Assembly (NCBI GenBank): GCA_033961575.1
Contig: CM066729.1
Location: 30,228,501 to 30,292,500 of the forward strand
From: Aselliscus stoliczkanus
Taxonomy: Eukaryota; Chordata; Mammalia; Chiroptera; Hipposideridae
Reading direction: 5' to 3'
Length of the DNA: 64,000 nucleotides
Both the position numbers and the translations under genes were made by a program. Positions within the stretch are counted from its first letter, which is position 1. Each line of letters starts with the position of its first letter. The notes below the pieces were generated by a model, which saw only the letters and a list, made by a program, of their open reading frames with translations, was not told the DNA's origin and did not search any database. Of this stretch, positions 23,856 to 35,700 are shown piece by piece.

Positions 23856-25465
23856 GGGCCGGCCGAGTGGCGCATTGGTTAAGAGCTGATTTGGGGATGC
23901 CAACTGTTGTCGGAGAGTGGGCCTTTCTCGGCGCAGAGTCCAGGTCCTTGGCAACTCGAGCAAAGAATTGAACGAGATACCAGAGTAAAGCAGTAAAATA
24001 AGTAGTTTATTAGAAAAGACAGTACATCCAGACTAGAGGATGGACTAAGGGCCCATTACCAAAAAGTGTAGAGGAGGCATATGCAAAGGTGAGGCTAAAG
24101 GGAAGACGCAGCAGCAGAAGTAGCAGTAGCAGCCGCGCGCTTCCCTCCCAGGACTTGGGGTTTTTATCCTTTTTCTCCAGGATGGGCTGTTCTTCCTGGG
24201 CGTAGGACCACTTGATTGGCCCCTGTGATTAACAAGAGGTACTGTGTAGGTGTGAGTGACTGGTCTGATCTAGTTGGATATTTTGCGCCCATTTGCTCTT
24301 CCCGCAGGGGTAGGTAATTACAATACAAAGAGGAGTTTTGGGTGGAGAGGGGATGTCCCCAGGTGGTCACACTGTGGGACGTGCAGGAATGCAGAGACCC
24401 AATGCCTGCCTCTAACTACCTGCCTAGGTTTTCCTTGAGAGACGTGATCCCCGTAAAATCTCTATGGGAAGCTGAGGGACAGGAGGTCTCTTCTTCTGTA
24501 TCTGCTTCCTGCTGGGCAGGGGCGTAGAGCTGTCCTTGCCTATTGGGGTTCACGGAACTCTCGCCCTAGCTGATCTCAGATGAGAGGAAGGGGTCTCAAG
24601 CTCCACCTGGAAGACCGTGTTAGCTTCTTTGCTTGTTGGGGTATCCCCTGTATCCCCAAGGCTCCTGAATGAGGACAAAAATATAAATCTGTTAGTTCTT
24701 ATGAAACTTGTGGCTATTCAGTCCATCACTCAGGTGGAGTCAGTTGTCTGAACACAGAATGGGTTTGACATTTAGCTTCCTTGCCTGGGGGATATTAGGA
24801 AGTCTCAGGCTTTCAAATAGTTATCTGAAGCAGGGGTAGGAGATTTCTATTGTTTCAGATTCAGGAACTAATTTACAAAGCAATTAAGAAGCAAGGGGGA
24901 TCTTCCTGTCAGAAAAGCAATCAAGGCCCAAGAGCCAAGAAACTAAAGAACTAGGGAGGAGACTTAACATTTTTATACTTAACATTTCTATAGAAAAGAA
25001 AACATTAAAGTTTTTCAGTGGTGTGGGTTGGTGCTGCTCAGTTGGCCGGTAACACAACTGCCCCGGTTCGGATCCCACATATGAGGGACAGTGACACTGC
25101 CCTCTGCCGCTAACAACGGCTCCACCTGGAGCTGGACTGCGTGAGCCCCGGTAACGGTGTTGGCTGCAGCCCCTGCTGCAGTGGGCTGCCATAGGCTACA
25201 GTGAGTGGCCTGCAGCCAGCGTGAGTGGCTGGCAGCCAGCGTGAGCAGATGCCAATAGCCGCAGTGAGCAACCATCCAGAGGCCGGCGGCCAATCTGCCT
25301 CATCCGGGAAGAGCGCAATGACGATACCAACATGGGCCAGTGAAGCAACATCCTCCGCAACTAGACTGAAGAACAAAAAAGGACAGCAACTTGTCTGTTC
25401 CCCTTCCCTGATTCCCCAACGCTGTTCCCCTCCCCCAATTACCCAATAAAATCTTTTTTTTTTTT
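23856..25465 (+). mobile_element. Long composite SINE split by a solo LTR
   Basis: The left piece (23856-23904) starts GGGCCGGCCGAGTGGCGCAT and stops after GATGCCAAC. The right piece resumes at 25055 with CAACTGCCCCGGTTCGGATC and runs through the same body as the 514-964 copy to the tail 'cccccaattacccaataaaatc' plus a T/A run. Without the LTR and one CAAC copy the SINE is about 456 bp, against 451 bp for the copy at 514-964. The flanks AAAATTGTGTTTA (23843-23855) and AAAATTGTTTTTA (25466-25478) match at 12 of 13 bases, so both outer ends are intact. Within the body (about 25198-25270) there are imperfect 20-23 bp units of the form GTGAGTGGC-GCAGCCAGC. Confidence 0.85.
23905..25054 (-). mobile_element. 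Solo LTR of an endogenous retrovirus, about 1.15 kb
   Basis: The ends are TG...CA with short inverted repeats (left TGTTGTCGG, reverse complement of right TGTTACCGG), flanked by a perfect 4-bp duplication CAAC (23901-23904, 25055-25058). On the minus strand a TATA-like GATAAAAA (24161-24168) is followed about 150 bp on by AATAAA (24006-24011), giving a sensible U3 (about 900 bp), R (about 145 bp) and U5 (about 80 bp) order. There is no internal gag-pol-env sequence or primer-binding site, so the provirus has been lost by LTR-LTR recombination, leaving a solo LTR. The 4-bp duplication fits gammaretrovirus-like class I elements; that class call is inference. Confidence 0.85.
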
Positions 25466-25773
25466 AAAATTGTTTTTAAAGAATTTTAAATGGTATGAGG
25501 GAAATTATCAAAATAATAATGAATAATATGAACTTAATTTTATGAAAAGAAGATTTTTAAAAAATAATAATAAACTAAAAGAAATATCCAAAATGTTAGC
25601 AGTTACCTGTGTCTAAGTGGTAGGATTATGGGTGATATTTACATTCTTTATACTTTTCTTAATTTGGTCAATAGGATCCAAAGGGGGGGGGGAGAAGGGA
25701 GAAAGATTGTGTATTATTACAAAATAGTCCTCTTTAAACTGTTAGTGAAGTATTCAAGTATAAAGAATTATAA

Positions 25774-25872
25774 GGGCTGGCCGAGTGGCGTGGTGGTTAA
25801 GCGCTGGCTTGGGAAGCCAGTGGCCCCGTTTCGGGTCCCATATGTGAGGGCCAGTGACACTGCCCTCAAAAA
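25774..25872 (+). mobile_element. Short tRNA-head SINE
   Basis: Begins GGGCTGGCCGAGTGGCGTGG, contains AAGCGCTGGCTTGGGAAGCC and ends CAGTGACACTGCCCTC plus an A-run. A perfect 12-bp duplication AAAGAATTATAA (25762-25773 and 25873-25884) flanks it, so this is a recent insertion. Head-only form of the family. Confidence 0.9.
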
Positions 25873-26484
25873 AAAGAATTATAATTAATGTAAATAGGAA
25901 TATCTTTAAGACCTCCAATATCTATAGCTCTAGCATAGCAAGTAAATCAGGAAAGACAGACATGGAATCAAGGATGTGTTCACACATCCACACTGGTGAT
26001 AGGTGTGTTCTTTAAATAAAACCTCTTCCAGACACCAGCTAATGTTGGACACCAACGTGTGATTGAACATTAGTCACTGACACTCGTGTTGTTCTCTACT
26101 GATTTTATATTTGGGTATTCAATTCCACACTGAACAGCTTTCTGACTATAGAGAACATTGAATGAGATTCTCTTTTACATGGATGGAGAAATAGGTTCAC
26201 TGACCACATGCAACCTGCATGGCAGATTTGGGGATTTTGAAATGAATTCATTTTAAGTAATGGTGTCAAGTGATATGGTTCTGTTTTGGTGACCATCGTG
26301 AGTACCAGCCCTGCATGTTTGGAAGGGTGGGTTCTTTAATTAAGATTCCCAGCAGTACAGTTCAAGTGGTCAAAAGCATTCTTGCTTCCCTTTACAGCAT
26401 CATGGGCTCAGTACCGATCTAGACCAGTAAACAGTAGGAAATCAGTATCTGTAACTGTATGAAAGCAGTCTTTCACTTTGTAGC

Positions 26485-27413
26485 TGTATTACACACTAAA
26501 TTAGGGTTCCCAGACCTAACTTAAGCATGAGTGGGGGGTTCCCCCTACGCCAACAAACAATTCTCAGACACCAGCAGTGTGTCCAAGAATTCAACTCAAT
26601 CCTGATGCTGTCTGCCCAGAGATAGCATCAGATTTCACAGGTAAAAGGTTCAGTACTACAAGACTGTCTTCCCACCCCACCCCCACCCCCACCACACGCA
26701 CACACACACACACGTCAGATGCCAGTGGCAAGCCCAGGGTATTCTCTCCAGCCTGCTGTAGACTGAACGTTCCAATGACCCCTCCAACTCAGAATGTCAA
26801 TTTCAAGTCTAGGTTGTTGACTCCCAGGCTGTAAATCAAAGATTCCCACAATTCTTGGGTGCAATTAACTTGCTAAAATGGCTCACAGAACTCAGAGAAA
26901 CATGTTGCTTACTAGATCACTGGTTTGTTGTAAAAGGATATGACTCAGAAACTGCCAGATGAAGAGAGGCATAGGGCAAGGTAACGTGGGATGGGGCACA
27001 GAGCTTCAATGCCCTCTCCAGGTGCACCACTCTCCCCATAATCCACGTGTTCACCAACCCAGAAACTCCAAACCCTGTCCTCTTGGGTTTTTATGGAGGC
27101 TTCATTACATAAGCATGCTTGATTAATTCATTGGCCATTGGTGGTTGATTCAACCTCCCACCCCTCTCCCTTCCTCAGAGGTTGGAGGCAGGGACTGAAC
27201 ATTCCAATCCTCTAAGCATATGGTTGCTTATCCATTCTTACGTGCTTCCAGTCACCTCATTCACAGGACAGTAGACATCTGTATCTCTCCCCCAACTTAG
27301 GAAATTCCAAGGGTTTTAGGAGCTGGGAGTCAGGAACTGTGGACGGAGACCACATATATGTGAGAAATATATTTTGGTCATCTGAATGACCAAATATATA
27401 TTTCTTATAAATC

Positions 27414-27416
<3 letters not shown>
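26485..27416 (-). mobile_element. Ancient ERV LTR (ERVL/MER21-like, tentative)
   Basis: On the minus strand it starts TGTGATTTATAAGAAATATA and continues with 'cctaaaacccttggaatttcc'; near the far end are 'gggaaccctaa' and a possible terminal TGTGTAATACA. A TATA-like CCATAAAAACCC is present on the minus strand near 27090. The wording matches an old mammalian LTR I recall, but the family name is uncertain and no target duplication is clear. It contains a C-rich/CA-rich stretch at 26670-26713. Confidence 0.6.

Positions 27417-27417
<1 letters not shown>

Positions 27418-27499
<82 letters not shown>
27418..27499. repeat. Compound (CT)n(CA)n microsatellite
   Basis: About 49 bp of CT repeats followed directly by about 33 bp of CA repeats. 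It abuts the 5' (minus-strand) end of the old LTR. Confidence 0.95.
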
Positions 27500-27503
<4 letters not shown>

Positions 27504-27562
27504 CTATTAGCTCCTAGTATGACAGTTTTATTACTATATGCCAAAATGGAAGATATCTAGAT

Positions 27563-27611
<49 letters not shown>
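27563..27611. repeat. (GATA)n microsatellite
   Basis: About twelve GATA units followed by a degraded tail with GATAGA, AAGATAAATGATAAA and AGATAGATATAGATATA. Confidence 0.95.
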
Positions 27612-27814
27612 GTGATAGACAAAAGATAAATGATAAATACAGATAGATATAGATATAATTGCTAAGTGTGAAAGTTGAAAGAATGCTTATAGTATCCAAG
27701 GATTTAAAATGTTAGAGAAGAGACTAGAGATGAGCTTTCCTTGAACTAGAAGTTCTCAATCTAAATATTAAAATTAAGTATCTGGTGCTACAGCTTGGGG
27801 ATATATATTTTGCC

Positions 27815-27845
27815 CTTGATCTTAGCCAAAAGGCAGAGAAGTAAT
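27815..27845 (-). pseudogene. U2 snRNA 5'-end fragment
   Basis: The minus strand reads ATTACTTCTCTGCCTTTTGG and continues CTAAGATCAAG. This aligns with the first 31 nt of U2 snRNA at 28 of 31 positions, including the branch-point-proximal 5' region. It ends abruptly, so it is a truncated, non-functional copy. The flanks ('agttctcaatc' near 27747 and 'gttgggaaccactgg' near 27905) look like MER5-type ends, so the fragment may lie inside an hAT relic. Confidence 0.75.
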
Positions 27846-27930
27846 GGAAATGTGTATTTTAAAGTCTCTAATGGAAATTTTAATGCAGCCTGTTGAAGCC
27901 AGCAGTTGGGAACCACTGGCTCAGCGGTTC

Positions 27931-28120
27931 TGCACTATCACGTATTTTATTCTGTGCCGTCCAATACAGTGTCCACTAGTCACCTGTGGCTGTGGAGCTC
28001 ATGAACCGCAGCTATTATAGTATGATTGAGCAAATAAATTTTTATTTTTATTAGTCAATTTTTAATTTGCATGTAAATAGCCACATGTGACTAGTAACTA
28101 CCATGTTAGAGCATCATTAA
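27931..28120. repeat. hAT-type DNA transposon relic
   Basis: 'gtgccgtccaatacagtgtccactagtcacctgtggctgtggagctcatgaa' with 'tagccacatgtgactagtaactaccatgttagagca' at the other end is the inverted wording of a common hAT MITE (MER58/MER3 style). Only relic quality. Confidence 0.7.
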
Positions 28121-29365
28121 TGTATAGTATACTGCCCTTCTCTTGGGGATGAAATGAAGCCATTTTTCAGCCCACTCTTCCAACAGGCTGTGCGTTTCGT
28201 CACTGACACCGTGATGCTCAGACCATGCCTCAGAGCTTTCACTGGTATTGGTGGCAGCCTGTGTGGCTCCAGAACCCACTACTGAGAGATCAAGGGGCCA
28301 TCATGCCTTCCATAGTCACACCCAATCACCTGAACTGGGTTTTGTAACATAATTTGCTAGCATAGTCTTTAACCCCTGCTCAGAGCATAAACTGGTGCTT
28401 CCATAGCTTTCACCATCCCATAGCACAGAAAACCAAAGTCTCATTCTCACCCCAGGATTTCTAACTCACTGTGTTTGTTTTCGTATTGTTTTATTTTTAA
28501 CTAAGAAAATCATTTCTAATCTTTTCTCCTGTTGTTTAAAGCATTTAAAAGTTCGATATGGTGAGTTTTTATGGGACTTGTATGGGAAGTCAAGTGTTGT
28601 AAACATATCCAAATTATCTCAGTAGTATAGATTACCCAATCCTTTCCTATGCACACTGCCTGACTTCCCTTCAAACTATGAAACTGATGGGCTCAATTAG
28701 AATTCTGCAGCAATTTCAGACTATATGTTAGGGTGTCTTATATCCTAAATCTGGTGAGATCAGTATAACTCTTGAACAGAAACAATAGTCCCCATGCAGA
28801 CTATAAGCTGGGTGGCAGTAGGCGCAATGTCTGTCTGTCCAGGGCTATGTTCCGGCATCATAGTGTGGCACCTGCCACTTCATAGAGGTGCATGTTAGTT
28901 GAATGAATGAATGTTCTTGCTATAGAGAAAGTAAGCTGAGGGGGTGTTATAAGGAAGAGAGAAGACAGGATTCAGGGAAAGGCCACGTGGAGATAAAAGC
29001 ACTTTGACTTAGGAGTGCTTACCCTCCACAGCTTTACTCTGTCACATCTACCAGGTAAGAAGAAGAAGGACTACAGCATGAAGCAATCTAGTTCCATCCT
29101 GATGAAGATCATTGAGTCCCACCATGGTGATTTCCTGGGCTGACTGTCATAAAGGGCTCTGCAGAATTGAAATTGCTCGCAGAGGTGGAAGCAGGAGAGG
29201 CTGGTCAAATTTCAGCTCTTAATAATTCAAATGCTTTTGTGCTGTGGCTTGCTTATTTATTTGTCGTCTAATGTTACAGCTCTAAGAAACTTTGCAGTTA
29301 GACTGCCTATGGTTGTGATGTACCAGCCTGCTTATCGGCCTTTTTTTATTTTCCTGAAATTTTAG

Positions 29366-29484
29366 GCACAGAAAAATGAGAGAGAATCTATCCGACAGAA
29401 GTTGGCACTTGGGAGCTTCTTTGATGATGGCCCAGGAATTTATACCAGCTGCAGCAAAAGTGGGAAGCCAAGCCTTTCCTCTCG
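29366..29484 (+). CDS. SCHIP1: SCHIP1 first shared coding exon
   Basis: Acceptor TTTTAG|GCACAG and donor CTCG|GTGAGT, 119 nt, entering in phase 0 and leaving with two bases of an Arg codon. It encodes residues 11-49 of the 244-aa form, beginning [20 protein letters not shown] and ending KSGKPSLSS. It accepts either alternative first exon, and in other mammals also the longer SCHIP1 or IQCJ-derived upstream exons, so all isoforms share it. No catalytic motif is visible. The [17 protein letters not shown] block is the highly conserved core of the SCHIP family and looks like a short linear interaction segment (inference). Confidence 0.96.
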
Positions 29485-30112
29485 GTGAGTGTTCTTTTGA
29501 ATTGATTTTCTGATATGTACCTAATGGATTTTGTCATCTGACTACATGTTTAATAAAAGATATCCTTTAATTCCTCAAGTATTTTTTTTTCATAACACTA
29601 TCACCTTTAGTTGGATTCTGGACAGACCTCCTCTGAGTTGTTTGTTGGGTTTGTTTTTTTGGGTTTTAGTTTTTGGGTTCTTCTGGCCCATTTGCCCAAC
29701 CTCTTAAGGTCAGATTTCTATATTTTGTTTTTCTTCAAGACCCAGTACTGATTTTGCATTGTGATGGGGGAGTCAGGGCATACTCTAAAACAAGCTGGCT
29801 GATGCTGAGAAAAGTGTGGCAGACCACCAGGTTCCCCATTAAGCAGCCCCAAAGCATCCAGCATCACCCCCGATACATCTGATTGCAATGAATACTGGTA
29901 ACTGAGAAATACAGCTCCCACTTTGATCATTTCATGTTTATTACAGAGCTTAACCTGTCCTCCAAGTGGTTTTTCTTTATCTTAATTTATTTCAAGATAT
30001 CATTGCTCCTTTATCGATATTTATATCAGGATATCATTGGCTATTTTGCATAGCTTCCAATTCCAATGAAAATATATTAAAATTGTGATTTTACCTAGAA
30101 AATAGGGCTGTA

Positions 30113-30280
30113 GACCAGAGCTTCTCAAACTTGAATGTACCTATGAATCACGTGGGGATTTGGTCATAATGCTGGTTCTGATTCAGTGGGACTAGATGGG
30201 GCTCAAGATTCTGTATTTCGAACAAGCTCCTAGCTGATGTCCACGCTGCCTGTCCATGGGTCACACTTTGCTTAGTAAGG
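30113..30280. repeat. MER5-like hAT element
   Basis: 'ccagagcttctcaaacttgaatgtacctatgaatcacgtggggattt' followed by 'gattcagtgggactagatggggctc' and 'acaagctcctagctgatgtccacgctgc' is the MER5/MER20-type pattern. Confidence 0.75.
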
Positions 30281-30889
30281 GCATAGATAGTCTGAAACAT
30301 TAGCTATTATGAATATAGATATTCCAAGTGAGGAAAGCACATAGAACTTTGTTTTAATAAAGATGGTAGTAACTGAAGACCCATCAGCATTCTCTTGATG
30401 CCTTCCCAAATGTCTGTTTCTGGTCAGAATGGCTCTCTAAGGCAAACACTCCCTGGTCTAGTGGCCATGTTAGGCCAGGTGTGGGAGACATACGACAATA
30501 TTCATGCATTCATTCAGCCAACAGATTTCCACTCTCTCCTGCAGGTGAGGCCCAGAATTAGACACTTTAATATCTATTTAAATCTACCTGGCTTTCAGTA
30601 AGCCTTGTGCTTCAGTCTGATCCTCAGAGATTCTCCTAAATCAGCAGATGTCAGAAAGCACACACACACGCTTACGTACCTGCACATTTAGGAGTCACTC
30701 ACTGTAAGTGGGTTAGTACATCTCACGACAGTAGCTGCATGTGAAAACATGCCAAGTGAAGGCATCTCTTCCTCAGCTGGGTGCCCGCCCAGTCTCATAG
30801 AGTTCCCTCGCTCTTTTCGTGTCATTCCAGAGCTGGAAGGTGTGCTTTTCCCTTTGCTGCAGAAGCACCTGTTAGCCCTCCCAATGGGA

Positions 30890-31080
30890 TGTGGCAGGAA
30901 GAGCCCTGGCCTAGGGACCTGGAGACCTGGGGATGAGTTAGGATTAGTCAGCTTCTAATTTGGAGACTTGAACAATTTACTTACTTTTTCTTCATTTTTG
31001 TCAAATGAGGGCATTGGACCATATAGTCTTATAGATTTCTACTACTACTCTCCAATATTCATTCTCCAAAGCACCGAAAA
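30890..31080 (+). repeat. MIR SINE fragment
   Basis: 'ctggcctagggacctggagacctggggatgagttagg', 'cttgaacaatttacttac' and 'catttttgtcaaatgagggcattggacc' follow the MIR order (source-of-text, 'tgacc...caatttact', 'tgaaatgag'). Confidence 0.6.
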
Positions 31081-31179
31081 GTTTTCTTGTAGAAACCCCA
31101 TTCTCTGCTTAATTAGCAATGTCTTATCTATCCAGTCCAAATGGGAGACTTTTGTCTTTGAAAACAAAATTGGGTAGAT

Positions 31180-31181
<2 letters not shown>

Positions 31182-31225
<44 letters not shown>
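31182..31225. repeat. (CA)n microsatellite
   Basis: About 22 CA units, then ACTCACTCACTCATACATACATATATATGG. Confidence 0.95.
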
Positions 31226-31229
<4 letters not shown>

Positions 31230-31689
31230 TCACTCATACATACATATATATGGCTGTGAAAGTGAAATAGAATTAATATTAACTGCAAGGTATATAATAA
31301 CACAAAATGAAAGTAGCAGCCCCCTGTCCCATCCCTCTCTCTTCTCTTCTTGGCCCGCTCTCCAGAAATAATAACTGTTAATTCCATGGCTGTTTCTTCT
31401 GGTATTTACCTGCATACCTCTAAGTAAAATGTGTATCTTCTTAGCGTTTACTTTTAAATTGCCATCCTTTGACTGCCTACTGTAGAAATTTGGGATTTAA
31501 CTCCCTTTTACAGCCCTCCCATAGACATATCTATATATTCCAAACCCCTTTGTTCTTTCATAGTTATTTCACAATTTGTGGTCAAGTAACTATTTAATGT
31601 TTACATTATTAAGATCCTATATTATTTATACTGAACCATGGCATACACTATGATTACTTGAGCAACTGTGTTGTTGGTCCTGAAATTAA

Positions 31690-32330
31690 AATTGCCCCCT
31701 TTTCCCCTTTGCCAGTCTGTGATTTTGACTGCTATGTTATAGTCCACAGTGTGAGTAGATCGCTTTCTTCTGCCACTTCAGATGATGGACATTGGGTTGT
31801 CCCAAAGGTTTTGCTCTTGTAAACAATGCTGCTTATAAACATTCTTGTATATGTCTTTTGCTGTCCGTGTGCAAGAGTTTCCCTTTGGAGGACACATAGA
31901 AATGGAATTGTTAGGAAAATACATGAATGCTCACATTTAAAAAATAATGCCTATCTTGTTTTCCTAAATGGTTGCACCAAGTTACATGCCTACCAGCAAT
32001 GAATCAGAGATCCCTTGGATCCATAACCTTTCTAACATTTGACATTGCCAATTTCTCTTAAGTTTTTGTTAATTGAATGGGTATAATATGGTATTATTAG
32101 CTATCCTTGTTTCCTTTCCTGTGAAATGTCTATTTGGGTCTTATTGGAGTCCTTTTTTACTTTATCAAAGTTCTGTAGTCATGATACTAATTCTTAGTAA
32201 GTTGTATGTATTGCAGATATCTTCTCCCAGGTTATAACATGTCCATTTTGATTACATTTGCAAAATTTTTGGCATGATACTTTCTCATTTCTTTGAATGC
32301 ATTAGTTTTAGTTAAGCTGTTTAAAATGTT
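31690..32330. repeat. L1M-type LINE relic
   Basis: 'tgtaaacaatgctgcttataaacattcttgtatatgtctttt', 'aaatggaattgttaggaaaa', 'tcctaaatggttgcaccaagttacatgcctaccagcaatg' and 'ccaatttctcttaagtttttgttaattgaatgggtataatatggtatta' follow an old L1 3' region. Diverged, without open frames. Confidence 0.75.
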
Positions 32331-32439
32331 TTCTTTTGATCTCTACATTGTCCATGATTTTTTCTGAGTTTATTTTTTTATATTTCTGTCTAATAATAAT
32401 TAAATGTGAAACACTAAAAGCTGTTTGTAAACTCTGTGG

Positions 32440-32780
32440 TCAGGGCTTGGTGACATATATTTTCTCTTCAAGAGACCTTCCTGACTACCTAATTAAATGA
32501 TAAATATACCTATTACTTTCTCTCTTCTTACCCTGCTCTTCCTCTTACCCTGATTTGTTTTTCTTTGTGGTCTTATTATTACCTGACATCATTTTACTTA
32601 TATACAGAAGTAGATATAGATATATAGATATAGATATATTAAACCTGTTCTTTGTCTTTCTCTAGCACTGAAATATAAGTTCCAAGAGAACAGGACGGTT
32701 TTGTTTACCACCATAACTACTGCCTAAAATAGTGCCTAATACATAAGTCAGCCACTAAATTTTTATTGAATTAATGAATG
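32440..32780 (+). repeat. L2-like LINE fragment
   Basis: 'aagagaccttcctgactacc', 'ctagcactgaaatataagttccaagagaacagg', 'ctactgcctaaaatagtgcctaatacataag' and a tail 'ttattgaattaatgaatgg' follow the L2 3' end. An ATAGATATAGATA run (about 32612-32638) lies inside. Confidence 0.7.
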
Positions 32781-35700
32781 GAGAACCTTCCTTTAGAATG
32801 GTCAGATAAAAACACAGCTCTTTCATTAGGGTGCATGCAGTTAAAAGTACCTAAAGCTCTTTTTTTCTTAGGCTGTAAGTTGCCACAGAGAAGAACTCTC
32901 CAACTTAATCCTGAGGAGTTTTAAGACTCTAGCTAGGGGATGATTGAAGGTTCAACATGTAGAATTTCACCTGTTAATTCCCCCGCTTCCACAAGGCCCT
33001 TCATTGCCTCCTCAGCTCGCCTGAGTGTGCCCCAGTCCAGAGCTTCCCAGATTCAACCTCTCAAGATAATGAACTTCCTCCTTCTTCTGGTCACAGGTGG
33101 ACAGGGCCAATACATGGTCTAGATAGTCCTATCAGGTGTTCAGTCAGTCTATCTCTGTGCAGTTTTATGCCATTCCTGCCTTCAGGTGTACCTGAGCATG
33201 TATGTCTTGGATTCTGCAGTATAAATGCATGCTCTTCCTCCACCAGCCAGCCCTATAGGCATCTAGCAAATTGAGGCTGTTTGGTCAAATACCTCTCATC
33301 CATCTGCATTTTATCTTCCAAATTCTTTCCAAATGCCCTTGTGTGCTATTACTGTCGTCTTTTCCATTTTCTTTGTCCATGTTGGTTTATGCCTCTTCCT
33401 TTAATATTATTTTAGTAGAATTTCAGAAGAAAGAGTAGATAAATACTTGTGTTCAATATGTTGTGTTTAAATAGAAATCTCAGGAAGGTTTTTATTACTT
33501 TTAATTACAGAAATATCTTCTCAAATGTGCAGAAACTCTCTGACCCTGTCATTCAGGACAATGGAAGGAGAACAGGGATACCCCAGCCCAGAAATGCCTC
33601 CCCATCATTTCCCTTCAATGCCACTCCGCACCCTCCGCCTTCAGCACCCCTCACCATGTCTCCTCTTTGGCGCCCCGCTCCATTCCTCCCCTACAAGCCC
33701 CCAGGGCCCACCTGAAACTCTTCTGGCATAGCAAAACTTGAAAAATCACTGAGTCATTCTTCCCCTTTGGAGACACAAATATCTAAACACATATGTGTTT
33801 CACAGTAGCTCAGAACAAGCCATACTTGTTGACTCGCCATAAGGAAGATTATTTATACCCTGTTCTTTCAGATGTTTTTATCTGCACATGCTGGGATGAG
33901 CTCATCCTCTGTGAGAACACGGTGACTTTTTGGATACTCCTTAGGATGATGATTAATAATGACACTTAATGTTTCCAAGAAATACCACTTGATCCCTGTA
34001 AACTTAAAGTCTGCAGAGACTGACTGTCATTCCCCCTCATGAGTAATAATGTAGGAGGAAAGCCCTAGGAGATGTTCAGTTACAATTGTGTAACCCATCT
34101 TCCCCATCCCTATTAGAATTAATGTTTTTCTAATGTGCTATAATCCTGAAATTCTTCGTTTACCTCTTACTCACAAAAGTACTTGAAAGATGCTAGAGCT
34201 TGGAGGTCAATGACATGGCGCTCCAAAATGTACCAGCGCACATGCGTTGAATTAGTTAACTAATCAGAACCAGGTTAATCTCATATGACTACTCCTTTGA
34301 AGAGCTCAGCGCTCAATTTTAAATGAGGCTGAGGACTTAAAGTTAATTGGCCAAGTGATGGATTCTGACGTGCAGAGCTTACTTTTAAAGCAGGGCCTAT
34401 GCAGGTAAGTGGGATCTTCGGCAAAATAATGGAGTTCTGTATATGTATTTGAAAGGATGTGCATTTACCTGTAAAAATTAACTTCATACACATTATGTGA
34501 CAAATTATGAAGTATCACGAGGGCCTTCTAAGAAGATGGATTTAAGCTACTCCTGTGTGTATAAAAGCCCTTCTCGGTTGTCCTTTGGGTTTCAGCCCCA
34601 CTGAATTTTTCTAATTGGTGCTATCACTTCAAGCACTTTTTGAAAGAGTGACAAGCTGTTAAATGTAAGCTAGGCTTACGATAATCCTGTAAAGATATTT
34701 CATGCCTAAAACTGCAACAAAAGAACTTTTGATAATGCTTCATAACTCAACTAATTAAATTTGACTTATACTGAAATGTGACAAATATAGGATGTGCCAT
34801 TTTTTTCTTCTTTGCAAATCTACGCATGATCAGCCTTTTTGAACTGAGACTGTATGAGGTTTGTCATGTTTTTTTTCTATTTAAAAAAGCTTCAGCAAGA
34901 TATTTATAAAAGCTTAAAAGGAAATGAGAAAAATGAGTTACCTATTTTTGAGATAAGGTTTCTAAGAAATATTAGGTATACTCATGTTCTTGGGGAAAAA
35001 AATCCATTTCTCTTACTGCTTGGTATAATACTTTCCTAACAAATATTTTTATTGACCAAATTAATCTTGAATCAGCATTCATTATATTTTGGATTCTGAG
35101 TTTATATAGCTTAGTGTTATTAAAGTAATGGAAACTGGTTTGGCTGCTATGAGAACACAAGACCAAGTGGTCAGACACCCAGGAAATCTTTCATTTTTCC
35201 AACATTCCAACCTGATCTGATATTATAGAGAATAGTTTCTCTGGCTTCTCCATTCTTCTTTTCTCAGAGTAATGACAAAATAAACCTGACTCTCACCTCT
35301 CTTCTTACTTTACCCAAGATAGATTTTATTTACATACTTATAAATATAAATGCAATCTAATACAGTCTTTTTCATACAGTATGCGATGAGATGGTGTAAC
35401 CTAGAATAGGCTATACCCTTCTCTCCAAATATGTGAATATTATGAAAAACAGAAATTCCCCAAAGAGCTGTTGTGAGCAGCTGGTTTGAATAACAATTAC
35501 AGTTTCTCTCAACCATTCCAACATCCCCAAATCAAAACTCCTTTCTTTCTGATAGGTTTATTATTAGTGAATGGCTGACACAAGACCAATAAAGATACAC
35601 ACCACCTCCTTTTGTGTTTGGGTTGGGGCAGAGGGGCACCCCATAGTCCAGGGAGTTGTGTCAACTGGACAGATAAAATTGACCTAGAGAGGCTTTAAAG

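Larger units (their letters stand above)
13955..29365. other. SCHIP1: SCHIP1 intron between exon B and the first shared exon (15 kb)
   Basis: Contains L1 3' ends (15185-15297, 18008-18300), MIR (18350-18560), a short SINE (19250-19358), an MER5A-like element (20423-20577), LTR relics (21410-21910, 26485-27416), the LTR-in-SINE nest (23856-25478), another SINE (25774-25872), microsatellites, a U2 fragment and hAT relics. I see nothing recognisable in 13955-15180, 15300-17990, 19360-20420, 20580-21400, 21910-23420 (apart from a CA run), 25885-26480 and 28130-29360, apart from an L2-like end near 28780-28910. Confidence 0.7.
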
